Positions 26,707-35,448 of a stretch of DNA of 64,000 nucleotides are shown here, in pieces. The stretch's first letter is position 1. Every line of letters begins with the position of its first letter. The position numbers and the translations under genes were made by a program. The DNA comes from Bacillus paramycoides. GTDB lineage: Bacteria > Bacillota > Bacilli > Bacillales > Bacillaceae_G. Below the pieces are notes generated by a model. The model saw only the letters and a list, made by a program, of their open reading frames with translations. It made no database searches and was not told the DNA's origin. The stretch covers positions 62,001 to 126,000 of the forward strand of contig NZ_MAOI01000134.1 in NCBI RefSeq assembly GCF_001884235.1, read 5' to 3'.

Positions 26707-27552
26707 TTATTCAAATAAATTTAATTGCTCTGGTTTTGGCTCACCATATGTAATACTCATCATTTCCATCAACTGTTTCGCATTGTCCGCCGCATCCCCA
26801 CCCGAATTATTGTTAAACAATACGTATATGTCCTTAGCCTTTTTTTTCAATTGCTCTAATCGTTCTACCCATTCTTCCAACTCATTATTATTGTAGCGAT
26901 ACAAACAACGAACTGCTCTCCAATTTTCTCCTTTGTCCAGCCACCCATGAACATTCCGGCCATGAAAACGTATTAATACCATATCTGAGTTCGTTGCTTC
27001 TAATATGAGTGGCACTGATCCTATTCCCGCCTGTGGTTCGTCACAAATTGTATGAATCCATTTTTCCCGTTCTAAAAACCGTAACGTCTTATCTCTCATT
27101 TCCGGATAAAACCATGTTTGATTTCGAAACTCTATTGCACACGGGAAGCCTTCCATTTTTTCTTTCGTATATCGAAGTAAATCTACATTTTTCTTTTTAC
27201 AATCAAACCATGGCGGATATTGGAATAAAATCATTTTTAATTTATTTGCATCTTTTAACGGCAAAATCGATTGTTTATAAACATCAAACATCTCTTCAAA
27301 CGTAGAAAAAGGAATTTCACCTTTCATATGTCCTGTCATCCCTTGATAAGCTTTTACTATAAAAGAAAAATCTTTTGGCGTTTCCATCGCCCATTTTGTA
27401 TAATTTCGTGCAGGTTGTATCGCATAAAATGAGCTATCCACTTCCACGATTGGAAAATTCCCACTATAAGTTCGCAATTTATTTCTATTTTCATAAGGAT
27501 TAATATATAAAGAATCGTGATCTCCCCATCCCGTCACTCCAATATAAAGCAA
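26707..27552 (-). CDS. yunF: DUF72 (YecE-family) protein
   Basis: A 281-residue protein of the DUF72 family, which has a TIM-barrel fold. Motifs include the N-terminal VTGWGDHDSLY, VEVDSSFYAIQP, FQYPPWF, AIEFRNQTWF, and the C-terminal VLFNNNSGGDAADNA. The enzymatic function of the family is not established. The start is a TTG at 27552, with GGGAGG six bases upstream; no better ATG exists. It resembles B. subtilis YunF. The terminator of the small RNA at its 3' end is symmetrical and can also stop this gene. Confidence 0.9.
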   Translation of the reverse strand: MLYIGVTGWGDHDSLYINPYENRNKLRTYSGNFPIVEVDSSFYAIQPARNYTKWAMETPKDFSFIVKAYQGMTGHMKGEIPFSTFEEMFDVYKQSILPLKDANKLKMILFQYPPWFDCKKKNVDLLRYTKEKMEGFPCAIEFRNQTWFYPEMRDKTLRFLEREKWIHTICDEPQAGIGSVPLILEATNSDMVLIRFHGRNVHGWLDKGENWRAVRCLYRYNNNELEEWVERLEQLKKKAKDIYVLFNNNSGGDAADNAKQLMEMMSITYGEPKPEQLNLFE

Positions 27553-27712
27553 ACGAATTCCTCCCTTCCCAACTTCATCTTAAACTCATTCTATTTACTT
27601 CACCAAAACCCTATCCGACCAATTTCATAAAGTAGCTTTTTCTTTAAGAGTATCCGTATAAAAATATGATATACTAGATGGAAGAATTTTTAAATTGAGG
27701 AGTTATTTATTT

Positions 27713-28963
27713 ATGCTTCAAGACGACACTATTTTATTTCATGAAAATCGAATAAAAGAATTAGAAAATAAAGTACGGTTTTATGAAGAGCTTGTGAATC
27801 AATTACCACATCATTTCACATATAAAAATCCACATATTGGTTTGCAAATAAAAAAAACGAGAACGTCTCATTCTATTCAGCACATACAAAAAGAAGATAA
27901 AGAGCCTAAATTTCATCTTACTTGCGATTCATTGTTCTTATTTGAACAACTCGAAAAACATTTTGTTCATATTTTCGATGCTTTTTCGCATCACGTCACT
28001 TTTATTGATAGTAAAGGTAACATTACATTATGTAACCAAGCTGCAGCAGATGATTTGGGTGTAGTACGAAATTCTATAATTGGAAAACCAATTCAACAAT
28101 TATTAAACTTGCCTGAAGAAAAAATTAAAGCTATTGAAACGTTAAAAACGGGAACTGAAATATATAATGAAGAAGTTTTAGACAAAAATTATGGTATCGT
28201 AAATAACCGCATTATTCGCGATTATAATGGAGATATTTTCAGAGTTATTAGTGTATTCCATTATTTGAATACAGAACGGGATGCCGAAAAGTTTTCCTTA
28301 GCTGGACGAATAGCAGCTGGGATTGCACATGAAGTACGAAATCCCCTTACAACGGTACGTGGATACTTGCAATTTTTACAAGAGAGCGTTTCTCCATCCA
28401 ATAAAGATTTGTTTAAAAGTCTACTCATCCCTGAATTAGATCGTGCAAATAGCATTATTACAAAATTTTTAGCTATTTCAAAAACGCGTGAATTTACTAG
28501 AGAGCCGTTTCCCATCAATACATTTTTACGCGATTATATTCAACAACTACTCGCTAGTGAAGTTTTTTTACATAACATTTCTATTGATTATAATTTTTCT
28601 GCCGAATTAGATGATGTACTCGTCAATATTGATCGTCATGAACTCGTACAAGTTTTTTTAAACTTATTTCAAAATGCTGTCGATGCTCAAGGTGAAAAAC
28701 CTCTTTCTATTCAAATCACTAGTTATCGCTTAGATAATTTTGTTCGTATTACTTTCAAAGATAACGGAACGGGTATTCCTCCAGCTATTCAAGAATATAT
28801 ATTCGATCCATTCTTCTCTACAAAGGATTCAGGAACCGGACTCGGATTATCAGTAACAAAGAAAATTATTCAAAACCATAATGGCACATTAAAAGTTTCT
28901 AGTGATCAAAGTGGGACAACTTTTACTATATCCATTCCATTATTGCCAAAAAGAGATAATTGA
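27713..28963 (+). CDS. Soluble PAS sensor histidine kinase, sporulation-kinase type
   Basis: A 416-residue kinase with no membrane segment. Residues 10-30 form a short coiled coil, about 85-185 a PAS domain (HVTFIDSKGNITLCNQAA), and the C-terminal half a kinase core of the KinA-E/NtrB type. The phosphoacceptor is His206 in GIAHEVRNPLTTVRGYLQF, and ATP motifs are NLFQNAVDA and GTGLGLSV. From its position between deoD and the penicillin-binding protein gene it is probably the orthologue of B. anthracis BA1478, one of its predicted sporulation kinases; that link rests on memory of gene order. ATG 27713 has GAGGAG 10 bases upstream. No response regulator is adjacent, as expected for a phosphorelay kinase. 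Confidence 0.88.
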   Translation: MLQDDTILFHENRIKELENKVRFYEELVNQLPHHFTYKNPHIGLQIKKTRTSHSIQHIQKEDKEPKFHLTCDSLFLFEQLEKHFVHIFDAFSHHVTFIDSKGNITLCNQAAADDLGVVRNSIIGKPIQQLLNLPEEKIKAIETLKTGTEIYNEEVLDKNYGIVNNRIIRDYNGDIFRVISVFHYLNTERDAEKFSLAGRIAAGIAHEVRNPLTTVRGYLQFLQESVSPSNKDLFKSLLIPELDRANSIITKFLAISKTREFTREPFPINTFLRDYIQQLLASEVFLHNISIDYNFSAELDDVLVNIDRHELVQVFLNLFQNAVDAQGEKPLSIQITSYRLDNFVRITFKDNGTGIPPAIQEYIFDPFFSTKDSGTGLGLSVTKKIIQNHNGTLKVSSDQSGTTFTISIPLLPKRDN

Positions 28964-28970
28964 AGTTTCG

Positions 28971-29057
28971 ATAAAGTGAACCTTTAATCAATGGGGGGTG
29001 TTCATCCCCCATTGATTATTAGCCCTCACCAATCGAAGTCTTACTGCCTACAGTAAA
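28971..29057 (-). repeat. bcr1-type repeat, shortened copy (reverse orientation)
   Basis: Read on the minus strand this 87-bp segment runs from TTTAC, through GCAGTAAGACT and GATTGGTGAGGGCTAATAATC, to GGTTCACTTTAT. It matches the full copy at 18946-19102 but lacks the internal hairpin. Its own hairpin is longer: TAATCAATGGGGG / CCCCCATTGATTA. Compared with the full copy, a G-C pair is replaced by A-T on both sides, a compensatory change. It begins 8 bases after the kinase stop. Confidence 0.82.
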
Positions 29058-29143
29058 TACTATTTCTATTCCTAACACAGGGGAAACAACAGCTATACTT
29101 TCTGTCTTCCGAATTTACTAACTTTTAGTTTTTAACCTTATTT

Positions 29144-29173
29144 TTGAAAAACCAAGCATAGTTGATTTATAGT
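29144..29173 (+). promoter_or_regulatory. Candidate promoter
   Basis: TTGAAA (29144-29149), 18 bases, TATAGT (29168-29173). A start near 29180 would give either an 78-base RNA ending at the hairpin at 29222-29257 or a leader for the 142-residue gene. Confidence 0.5.
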
Positions 29174-29221
29174 AATCTGTATTATTTTGATTGTAAGTTA
29201 AATCTCTCTTTTGATAAAAAG

Positions 29222-29257
29222 GAGCACTTATTTGGGAGGATAAGTGCTCTTTCTTTA
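29222..29257 (+). terminator. Hairpin terminator not linked to a gene end
   Basis: GAGCACTTAT / ATAAGTGCTC, 10-bp perfect stem, loop TTGGGAGG, then TTTCTTT. It lies 260 bases after the kinase gene and 86 bases before the next, so it ends either a small RNA or a leader. Confidence 0.65.
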
Positions 29258-29342
29258 CGTTTCTTTACCTCAAATTTACTCTAGCTTAATCCTCATTTTG
29301 TATGATAAATAATGAAGACAAAGATATGAAAGAGGGATAAAA

Positions 29343-29771
29343 ATGAGAGTTATATCACTGACACGTTTTTGGATTGCTCTTATGATATGCATAATTTTAT
29401 GCATAGGATTTTTTTCAACTCTAAAATATTCAGCTATATCAAAAGCAGATAGCAAAACAGTTCCATACGAACTACTGTATACAAAGCAAAACAACGTTCC
29501 TTATTCCTCTTCCACACAGAATGAAAAAAAGGTTATAAAAGGAATGCTTATTACAGAGGCTTCTAGTTATGAACACCTACTTCAAATTGCCGAAACGATT
29601 AAAGATCAATATAAAAATAAAGACGTTGATGAAATAACACTTTCTATCCATAATAAAAATACTGGAAGTTACGAAGAAGAATTACCATATGAACCCATTA
29701 GTAAAGGAATAATAACCGTCACGTATGATTCTCAATCCTTCGGCAGTACCAATGTTGCGCTCAACAAATAA
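29343..29771 (+). CDS. Small exported or membrane-anchored protein of unknown function
   Basis: A 142-residue protein with an N-terminal hydrophobic helix (about 8-27) that could be an uncleaved anchor or signal peptide, then a hydrophilic region. The second half (MLITEASSYEHLLQIAETI, followed by a strand-rich end) suggests a small alpha/beta domain; no family recognised. AGAGGGA lies upstream of the ATG. The stop codon TAA lies inside the terminal ATAAA motif of a bcr1 copy, so the natural C-terminus may have been changed by repeat insertion. Confidence 0.7.
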   Translation: MRVISLTRFWIALMICIILCIGFFSTLKYSAISKADSKTVPYELLYTKQNNVPYSSSTQNEKKVIKGMLITEASSYEHLLQIAETIKDQYKNKDVDEITLSIHNKNTGSYEEELPYEPISKGIITVTYDSQSFGSTNVALNK

Positions 29772-29839
29772 AGTGGAATTTTAATCAGTAGGGATTTTCC
29801 CCATCCTCACTGATGATTAACCAACCGGGCTTTTACCAC
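29768..29839 (-). repeat. bcr1-type repeat, 3' part (reverse orientation)
   Basis: On the minus strand GTGGTAAAAGCCCGGTTGG, then CATCAGTGAGG, CCCTACTGATTAAAATTCC and ACTTTAT match the right two thirds of the full bcr1 copy. The left part with the first hairpin is missing; instead the element abuts the terminator of the neighbouring genes. The stop codon of the 142-residue gene falls in its terminal ATAAA (plus strand 29768-29772). Confidence 0.8.
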
Positions 29840-29842
29840 AAA

Positions 29843-29878
29843 AAAGAGGCGAATCTCGTTATTCGCCTCTTTCTTTTA
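29843..29878. terminator. Bidirectional terminator
   Basis: AAAGAGGCGAAT / ATTCGCCTCTTT, 12-bp perfect stem with 6-base loop, flanked by A's and T's. It serves the penicillin-binding protein gene on the minus strand and possibly the 142-residue gene. Confidence 0.88.
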
Positions 29879-31897
29879 CCAAAATGATGGAATCCACTCT
29901 TTCACTTTATCAATCCACTCTTGTTTCTGTTCTTTTCTTTGTTGTTCCTCTTCTTTTCTTCGCTTTTCTTCCTCAATCGTTTTTAATTGTTTTGTATAGT
30001 CCGCCTCAGATATTAACGATAACTGAAATGCTTTTTGAGCAGGGTTTCCGTTCGCTTTTTTCATAATATCCCGGAACATTGTCGTTGTAATTTGGCTGCC
30101 CCCTGGCACATAATGCTCACTATCAGTTTTATCATACCCTACCCAAATCGCGCCTACTAAATCCGGTGTATATCCAACAAACCATGAATCCTTTGCACCA
30201 GCACTTGGTCCATTTACAAGCTGAGTAGTTCCTGTTTTTCCGGCTGTATCAATATTATTAACTTTCGCTTTTTCACCTGTTCCTTTTTCGACAACACCTT
30301 TTAATAAGTATGTCATCTTTTGAGCAATTTTCTCGCTCGTCACACGTGTTTCTTTCTTATACCATTTCCCAATTGTTTCACCTTCAGCATTTTGTATCTC
30401 TCTAATCGCATGGGCTTCTATTTGGACACCATCGTTTGCAAATGTACTATACGCTTGAGCCATGACAAATGGAGAAGTCCCCATATGCATACCTCCTAAA
30501 GCGATCGGATACGTACGGTCTTCAGGCTCTAATGGAATACCAAAGCGTTCTAAAGATTTTAATCCTTTATCTAATCCGATTTGCTCTAACAGCCAAACAG
30601 CTGAAACGTTATACGATTTTGCTACCGCTTCATACATGGTCACATTACCGTGAAAAGTATGATCACTATTTTGTGGTTTATATTCTTTAATATTAAACGG
30701 TTCATCTTTTAAGACATCGTACACTTCATATCCTTCCTCTAAGGCTGGTAAATACACAGCAAGAGGCTTTAATGTTGATCCTGGTTGCCTTTTTAATTGC
30801 GTCGCATGATTAAACTGTAAAAATTGATAAGGACCTCTGCCCCCAACTAAAGCTGGAACACCGCCTGTTTTTGGATTCATAAGGACGACTCCAGTTTGCA
30901 TAAGCTGGTCTGATCCACTATCTTTAAAATAGTTATCATTATTCACAACATCTTCTACAGCTTGTTGTTTTTTCGGGTCAAGCTCTGTATAAATACGATA
31001 ACCACCTGCTAAAATTTCATTTTGTGTCAATTCGTACTTGTCCATCGCTTCTCTAACAATATAGTCTACATATTGAGAATATTTCCCCTTATATTTATCA
31101 TCTACACCACGCTTTAATACTAGACCTGCTTCTTTCTCCTTACTATACTGTTCTTCAGAAATATACCCTTGCTCTTTCATTAAACTTAATACGACATTAC
31201 GTCTTTCAATTGATTTATTAAAGTTTTTATAAGGTGAATACGCAGACGGCGCTTTAATTAATCCCGCAATCGTTGCAGCCTCTGATATTGTTAAGTCTTT
31301 TACCTCTTTATCAAAATAAGATTTAGCTGCTCTTTTTATACCCCAAGCACCTTCGCCAAAATAAATTTGATTCATGTACATTTCAATAATTTCATCTTTC
31401 GTATAAGTACGTTCAATTTTTTTAGTTAAAAAATATTCTTTAATTTTACGTGAGAATGTACGGTCTTGCGTTAAAAATACATTTTTCGCAAGTTGTTGCG
31501 TAATTGTACTTCCCCCCGCTACAACCTCACCCGCTGTAATATTTTTGAAAACCGCACTAATAATTCCACTATAATAAATACCATGATGACTAAAAAATTC
31601 CTTATCCTCTACTGCAACAATTGCCTGAACCATGATGTCAGGAATATCTTTCCTTTTAACTCCTTCTGTTTTAGAAGAAGCTAATTTGGTTGCAACTTCA
31701 TTATTGGCATCGTAAATTAAAGTCGGTTGTGGAACAGCTTGTTTTAATTCAGATATGTCTTGAATGGAAATTATTATATTCACAGCAACAAATAGAGTAA
31801 CGAGTAAACTCCCCAATACAATTAATGAATTGCGCAGTTTCTTCCTCTGGTTGAACCATTCAAGCATTTTTTTAAAGTGAGTGTTCTTCAATTTCAT
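29876..31897 (-). CDS. pbpF: Class A penicillin-binding protein (transglycosylase/transpeptidase)
   Basis: A 673-residue bifunctional enzyme. It has an N-terminal membrane anchor (about 24-44), a GT51 glycosyltransferase domain with EDKEFFSHHG and GGSTITQQLAKN, and a transpeptidase domain with the active serine in PGSTLKP, the SxN motif SYN and KTGTTQ. The C-terminus ends in a charged coiled coil (EEEKRRKEEEQQRKEQK). It polymerises and cross-links peptidoglycan. It resembles B. subtilis PbpF (PBP2c), though the symbol is less sure than the family. A 311-base gap separates it from the divergent ykaA-pit pair. Confidence 0.92.
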   Translation of the reverse strand: MKLKNTHFKKMLEWFNQRKKLRNSLIVLGSLLVTLFVAVNIIISIQDISELKQAVPQPTLIYDANNEVATKLASSKTEGVKRKDIPDIMVQAIVAVEDKEFFSHHGIYYSGIISAVFKNITAGEVVAGGSTITQQLAKNVFLTQDRTFSRKIKEYFLTKKIERTYTKDEIIEMYMNQIYFGEGAWGIKRAAKSYFDKEVKDLTISEAATIAGLIKAPSAYSPYKNFNKSIERRNVVLSLMKEQGYISEEQYSKEKEAGLVLKRGVDDKYKGKYSQYVDYIVREAMDKYELTQNEILAGGYRIYTELDPKKQQAVEDVVNNDNYFKDSGSDQLMQTGVVLMNPKTGGVPALVGGRGPYQFLQFNHATQLKRQPGSTLKPLAVYLPALEEGYEVYDVLKDEPFNIKEYKPQNSDHTFHGNVTMYEAVAKSYNVSAVWLLEQIGLDKGLKSLERFGIPLEPEDRTYPIALGGMHMGTSPFVMAQAYSTFANDGVQIEAHAIREIQNAEGETIGKWYKKETRVTSEKIAQKMTYLLKGVVEKGTGEKAKVNNIDTAGKTGTTQLVNGPSAGAKDSWFVGYTPDLVGAIWVGYDKTDSEHYVPGGSQITTTMFRDIMKKANGNPAQKAFQLSLISEADYTKQLKTIEEEKRRKEEEQQRKEQKQEWIDKVKEWIPSFW

Positions 31898-32208
31898 TCG
31901 TTCACTTCCTTCATTTGTTTACACTCTTCTTTTTAAAAGGAAGAATATACCTCCTTTTAAATTTATTATAATAACGTAGTCGTTCCTATAGTGTAAAGCT
32001 TTTCTTTAACATTCATACTTTTTGCAAGAAAAGGACATTCTACAAGTAAGATATTCATTATTAAGTATTAATATTATTAATACAACAATGTGAGTTATGT
32101 TAAGTTTTTGTAAACTTTTCGATAAAATGTTTTAAAAAACGACAGTTTTTTGTTAGAATTGACTAGCCAATATATTTTACATATATTACTTTTGTGGGGG
32201 TAACAATA
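31898..32208. other. Divergent intergenic region between pbpF and ykaA
   Basis: AT-rich, no gene seen. It should contain the promoters of both units. TTGACT (32159) and TATATT (32182) are 17 bases apart on the plus strand, but the predicted start would fall on the ribosome site of ykaA, so I do not treat it as firm. Confidence 0.5.
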
Positions 32209-32829
32209 ATGGTCTTTAAATCAAAAAAAGATAAATTTTCTGAAATGCTAATGAATGTTTCCGAAAATTTAAAAGAAGGCGCGCAGTTTTTCGTGGAGTA
32301 TAAAATTAAAAATGCTAGCGATTTAAAAGAATTTTCTATGCGCATGAAAGAGTATGAGTCAAAAGGTGACTCATTTATTCACGAAATCATTATGGAGCTA
32401 AACAAAGCGTTTATTACTCCTATTGAACGTGAGGACATCCTACAGCTTGCAATGAGTATGGATGATGTATTAGACGGATTAGATCACAGTGCTGGTCTAT
32501 TCGAAATGTATTCTATTACAGAAGCTGATGAATACATGATTAAATTCGTTGAAGCAATTAATCAATGTGCGATTGAGATTGCAAACTCTGTTGAACTTCT
32601 GTCTAACAAAAAATTAGTCGACATTCGTACAAATGCGATTAAAATTAAGGATTACGAGTCACAATGTGATGATATTCGCCGTCATGCGATTAAGCACTTA
32701 TTCTCTCGTGAAAAAGATCCGATTAAGATTATTCAATTTAAAGAGATTTACGAAGAGCTTGAAGAAGTGGCTGATAGCTGTCAAAGCGTTGCAAACGTAT
32801 TAGAAACAATTATTATGAAGAACGCGTAA
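32209..32829 (+). CDS. ykaA: DUF47/PhoU-like accessory protein of the phosphate transporter (YkaA-like)
   Basis: A 206-residue all-helical protein of the PhoU/DUF47 family (FSEMLMNVSENLKEGAQFF at the start; acidic DDVLDGLDHSAG and YESQCDDIRRHAIK motifs that bind metal in PhoU). Such proteins control Pit-type phosphate permeases encoded next to them. Here pit follows after 11 bases. The ATG at 32209 has GGGGGT upstream; an in-frame GTG earlier would include that site. Length matches B. subtilis YkaA. Confidence 0.93.
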   Translation: MVFKSKKDKFSEMLMNVSENLKEGAQFFVEYKIKNASDLKEFSMRMKEYESKGDSFIHEIIMELNKAFITPIEREDILQLAMSMDDVLDGLDHSAGLFEMYSITEADEYMIKFVEAINQCAIEIANSVELLSNKKLVDIRTNAIKIKDYESQCDDIRRHAIKHLFSREKDPIKIIQFKEIYEELEEVADSCQSVANVLETIIMKNA

Positions 32830-32840
32830 GGAGTTTGATC

Positions 32841-33839
32841 ATGGATACACTCTTGATACTGACCGTTTTAGTAGTCATTTGCGCTTTAGCTTTTGACTTT
32901 ATCAATGGATTTCACGATACAGCAAACGCTATTGCAACGGCTGTTTCAACGAAAGCTCTAAAGCCTAGACATGCAATTATTATGGCAGCTATTATGAACT
33001 TTTTAGGTGCAATGACATTTACAGGTGTAGCAAAAACTATTACAAAAGATATCGTTGACCCATTTGCCTTGCCAAATGGTTCCCTTGTAATTTTAGCTGC
33101 TTTGCTTGCAGCAATAGCTTGGAATTTGATTACTTGGTACTACGGTATTCCAAGTAGTTCTTCGCATGCAATCATTGGAGCAATCGCTGGTGCTGCAATT
33201 GCTGCTGCTGGTTTTAGCTCATTAAACTTTAAAGGGTTCATAAAAATTCTTGAAGCTTTAATCATTTCACCGATTATCGCTTTTGTTATTGGTTATATCG
33301 TATACAGTATTTTTAAAGTGGTCTTTAAAAACTTTAACTTAACGAAAACGAACAAAAACTTCCGTATATTCCAGATCTTCACTGCAGCATTACAAGCTTA
33401 TACACACGGTACGAATGATGCACAAAAAGCAATGGGAATCATTACGATGGCTCTTATGGCCAATAACTATCATACTTCTAGCGACATCCCGTTCTGGGTA
33501 CAGTTATGTTGTGCAATTGCAATGGGGCTCGGTACTTCTGTCGGTGGATGGAAAATTATTAAAACTGTCGGTGGACAAATTATGAAAATTCGTCCTGTAA
33601 ATGGTGTAGCTGCTGATTTATCATCATCACTTGTTATTTTCGGTGCAACATTCATTCACTTACCGGTTAGTACGACGCACGTTATCTCTTCTTCTATTTT
33701 AGGGGTTGGTGCTTCTCATCGTGTGAAAGGTGTAAAATGGGGAACTGCAAAACGCATGTTAATTACTTGGGTGATTACACTTCCTATTTCAGCTTCTTTA
33801 GCTGCGTTATTTTACTACTTATTACACTTAATCTTTTAA
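32841..33839 (+). CDS. pit: Low-affinity inorganic phosphate transporter Pit
   Basis: A 332-residue permease with about ten membrane segments and the two internal-repeat signatures of the PiT family: FINGFHDTANAIAT near the N-terminus and THGTNDAQKAMGI in the second half. It imports metal-phosphate with protons. It is coupled to the PhoU-like gene upstream, as in B. subtilis ykaA-pit. AAGGAG lies seven bases before the ATG at 32841. A terminator follows. Confidence 0.95.
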   Translation: MDTLLILTVLVVICALAFDFINGFHDTANAIATAVSTKALKPRHAIIMAAIMNFLGAMTFTGVAKTITKDIVDPFALPNGSLVILAALLAAIAWNLITWYYGIPSSSSHAIIGAIAGAAIAAAGFSSLNFKGFIKILEALIISPIIAFVIGYIVYSIFKVVFKNFNLTKTNKNFRIFQIFTAALQAYTHGTNDAQKAMGIITMALMANNYHTSSDIPFWVQLCCAIAMGLGTSVGGWKIIKTVGGQIMKIRPVNGVAADLSSSLVIFGATFIHLPVSTTHVISSSILGVGASHRVKGVKWGTAKRMLITWVITLPISASLAALFYYLLHLIF

Positions 33840-33842
33840 TCA

Positions 33843-33884
33843 AAAGTCGTCTTCCTTATTTTTCTAGGAAGGCGACTTTTTTGT
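33843..33884 (+). terminator. Terminator after pit
   Basis: AAAGTCGTCTTCCT / AGGAAGGCGACTTT pairs over 14 bp (one T.G) around a short T-rich loop and is followed by T's. Confidence 0.9.
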
Positions 33885-33956
33885 GAACAAGCCTATTTCT
33901 TATTAAAAAGCGTGTATAATGATTGTTGGATAAGTTATATAGAGGAGTTGGCAATT

Positions 33957-34757
33957 TTGGAATACATCATGTTACTTTTCATCGGATTAATCGCGGGGAC
34001 AGTCGGGAGCCTAGTCGGACTTGGGGGCGGAATTATTATCGTTCCGTTATTAATTGGATTACACAGTTTATCACCACAACTCGCAGTGGGAACTTCTATG
34101 GTAACAGTCGTTTTTACAGGGCTGTCTTCTACCCTTACTTATATGAAACATAAACGGGTAGATTATAAAAGTGGACTTATTTTATTTATCGGGAGTGGCC
34201 CTGGTGGTATTATCGGATCATGGGCGAACAAATTTTTAAACCAAGATACATTTTCTTTATACTTTGGGATTTTCCTTATATTCGTCTCCATTCTTCTTAT
34301 GCTACGAGACAAATTAAAACCTCTTTCCTTATCAAATATGACTGTAATTAAGCGTTCTTTTACAGATAACGAAGGAAATACTGTACACTATCAATTCCCA
34401 CCGTTTCTCGCTATCTTTATTGCCTTTATAGTTGGATTTATATCTGGTTTATTCGGAATTGGTGGTGGCGCCTTGCTTGTTCCAGCAATGATGCTCCTTT
34501 TTGCATTCCCAGCACACATTGCTGTAGCCACTTCAATGTTTATCGTATTTCTATCAGCAATTGTAAGTTCTTTAACTCATATTTCTCTTGGAAATGTCAG
34601 CTGGATGTATGCATTAATTCTTATTCCTGGCGCATGGATTGGCGGAAAAATCGGGGCTTATATTAATACAAAATTAAGCGGTAATGCCGTAATTAATTTA
34701 TTACGTATCACATTAATAATTCTTGGAACTAGATTAATCATTACCTCACTTTTATAA
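33957..34757 (+). CDS. TauE/SafE-family permease (YunE-like)
   Basis: A 266-residue membrane protein of the TauE/SafE family with about eight membrane segments and the duplicated glycine-rich motif (GSLVGLGGGIIIVPLL near residue 20 and GLFGIGGGALLVPAMM near residue 175). Members export or import sulfite, sulfoacetate or other organic anions; the substrate here is unknown. The start is a TTG at 33957, with AGAGGAG eight bases upstream; the frame is open to 33912. It is a single gene with a terminator at its end. Confidence 0.9.
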   Translation: MEYIMLLFIGLIAGTVGSLVGLGGGIIIVPLLIGLHSLSPQLAVGTSMVTVVFTGLSSTLTYMKHKRVDYKSGLILFIGSGPGGIIGSWANKFLNQDTFSLYFGIFLIFVSILLMLRDKLKPLSLSNMTVIKRSFTDNEGNTVHYQFPPFLAIFIAFIVGFISGLFGIGGGALLVPAMMLLFAFPAHIAVATSMFIVFLSAIVSSLTHISLGNVSWMYALILIPGAWIGGKIGAYINTKLSGNAVINLLRITLIILGTRLIITSLL

Positions 34758-34784
34758 CGCGTTCTTTCTAGAATGCGTTTTTTC
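34756..34784. terminator. Terminator after the TauE/SafE gene
   Basis: AACGCGTTCT / AGAATGCGTT (one G.U), 4-base loop, followed by TTTTTTC. The minus-strand copy could also stop the 30-residue gene. Confidence 0.85.
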
Positions 34785-34877
34785 TTATACACATGAATAT
34801 AAAAAGGCTCCTAGGAGAACAAATAAAACTACACAAACACTTAATAGCATAAAATTTGAAATATGTACTTTCTTCAA
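34785..34877 (-). CDS. Possible single-span membrane peptide (30 residues)
   Basis: A short frame with a TTG start at 34877 and AGGAG at good spacing. The peptide has a basic start (KKVHISN) followed by a hydrophobic stretch (FMLLSVCVVLFVLLGAFLYS) that would span the membrane once, and stops right at a terminator hairpin. Start site, amphipathic layout and terminator together suggest a real small gene. No family known. Confidence 0.5.
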   Translation of the reverse strand: MKKVHISNFMLLSVCVVLFVLLGAFLYSCV

Positions 34878-35023
34878 GTTGATCACTCCTATAGCTGCGA
34901 CTGTTATCTTTATGATAGCGAAAAAACAGCTTTCTTACAGTTACAAAGTGCTAACAATGCAAAATCATTTATTACAAATTTTATCCTTATATTTCATTTC
35001 TTTGTATATTCTATCGATTCAAT

Positions 35024-35053
35024 AAAAAAAGATGTCATATTGACACCTTTTTA
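35024..35053 (-). terminator. Terminator after the 75-residue gene
   Basis: On the minus strand AAAAAGGTGTCA / TGACATCTTTTT with a 3-base loop (one G.U) and a T run. The stem includes the stop codon. Confidence 0.8.
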
Positions 35054-35278
35054 GTGAAGAAGTGACCATCCCATAAAGTCTTCATGTACTTGGCACGCCC
35101 TCTTATCGTTTCGATCATATAGTTCAGCATAACTATCTGTTTCTTCATCATAAGCCATCGTATAAATAATTTGGCCGTCTATTTCAACGGATAAAACGAC
35201 TCCACCTTTCATCTCTTCTACATGAATGATGGCATTCGCCGGAATTTTCATATCCGTCATCTTCATCGCATCTAACAA
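35051..35278 (-). CDS. Small protein of unknown function (75 residues)
   Basis: A soluble, acidic 75-residue protein with strand-rich pattern (IIHVEEMKGGVVLSVEIDG) and a C-terminal Cys-Gln-Val-His segment. It starts at TTG 35278, with AGGGGG nine bases upstream; a later ATG lacks a site. It is single, with a terminator. I do not recognise the family. Confidence 0.6.
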   Translation of the reverse strand: MLDAMKMTDMKIPANAIIHVEEMKGGVVLSVEIDGQIIYTMAYDEETDSYAELYDRNDKRACQVHEDFMGWSLLH

Positions 35279-35314
35279 TATACTAAACCCCCTACAGCGT
35301 ATTCATTGCTAGTA

Positions 35315-35348
35315 CTATTACACACTAAATAGTATACTACTGTAATAG
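35315..35348. promoter_or_regulatory. Inverted repeat, possible operator ahead of the Crp/Fnr-type gene
   Basis: CTATTACA (35315-35322) and TGTAATAG (35341-35348) are perfect inverted repeats 18 bases apart, enclosing a TATACT hexamer. The spacing resembles a two-site operator lying between the divergent 75-residue gene and the regulator gene. Which protein binds is unknown. Confidence 0.45.
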
Positions 35349-35448
35349 CATACATTTCGTCAATGAAATTGCTGTTTAAAAAGCATATTGTCTTTATACA
35401 TATACGCTAAAATAGAAGATATAGAAACGTTTAAATGGGGGGCTAACA

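Noticed and set aside
32159-32187. TTGACT-17-TATATT as the ykaA-pit promoter
   Set aside because: The predicted start would fall at the ribosome site, leaving almost no leader; kept only as a possibility in the intergenic entry.
34863-35054. 63-residue plus-strand reading frame
   Set aside because: No ribosome site, low-complexity hydrophobic end, and it runs through the terminator of the opposite gene.
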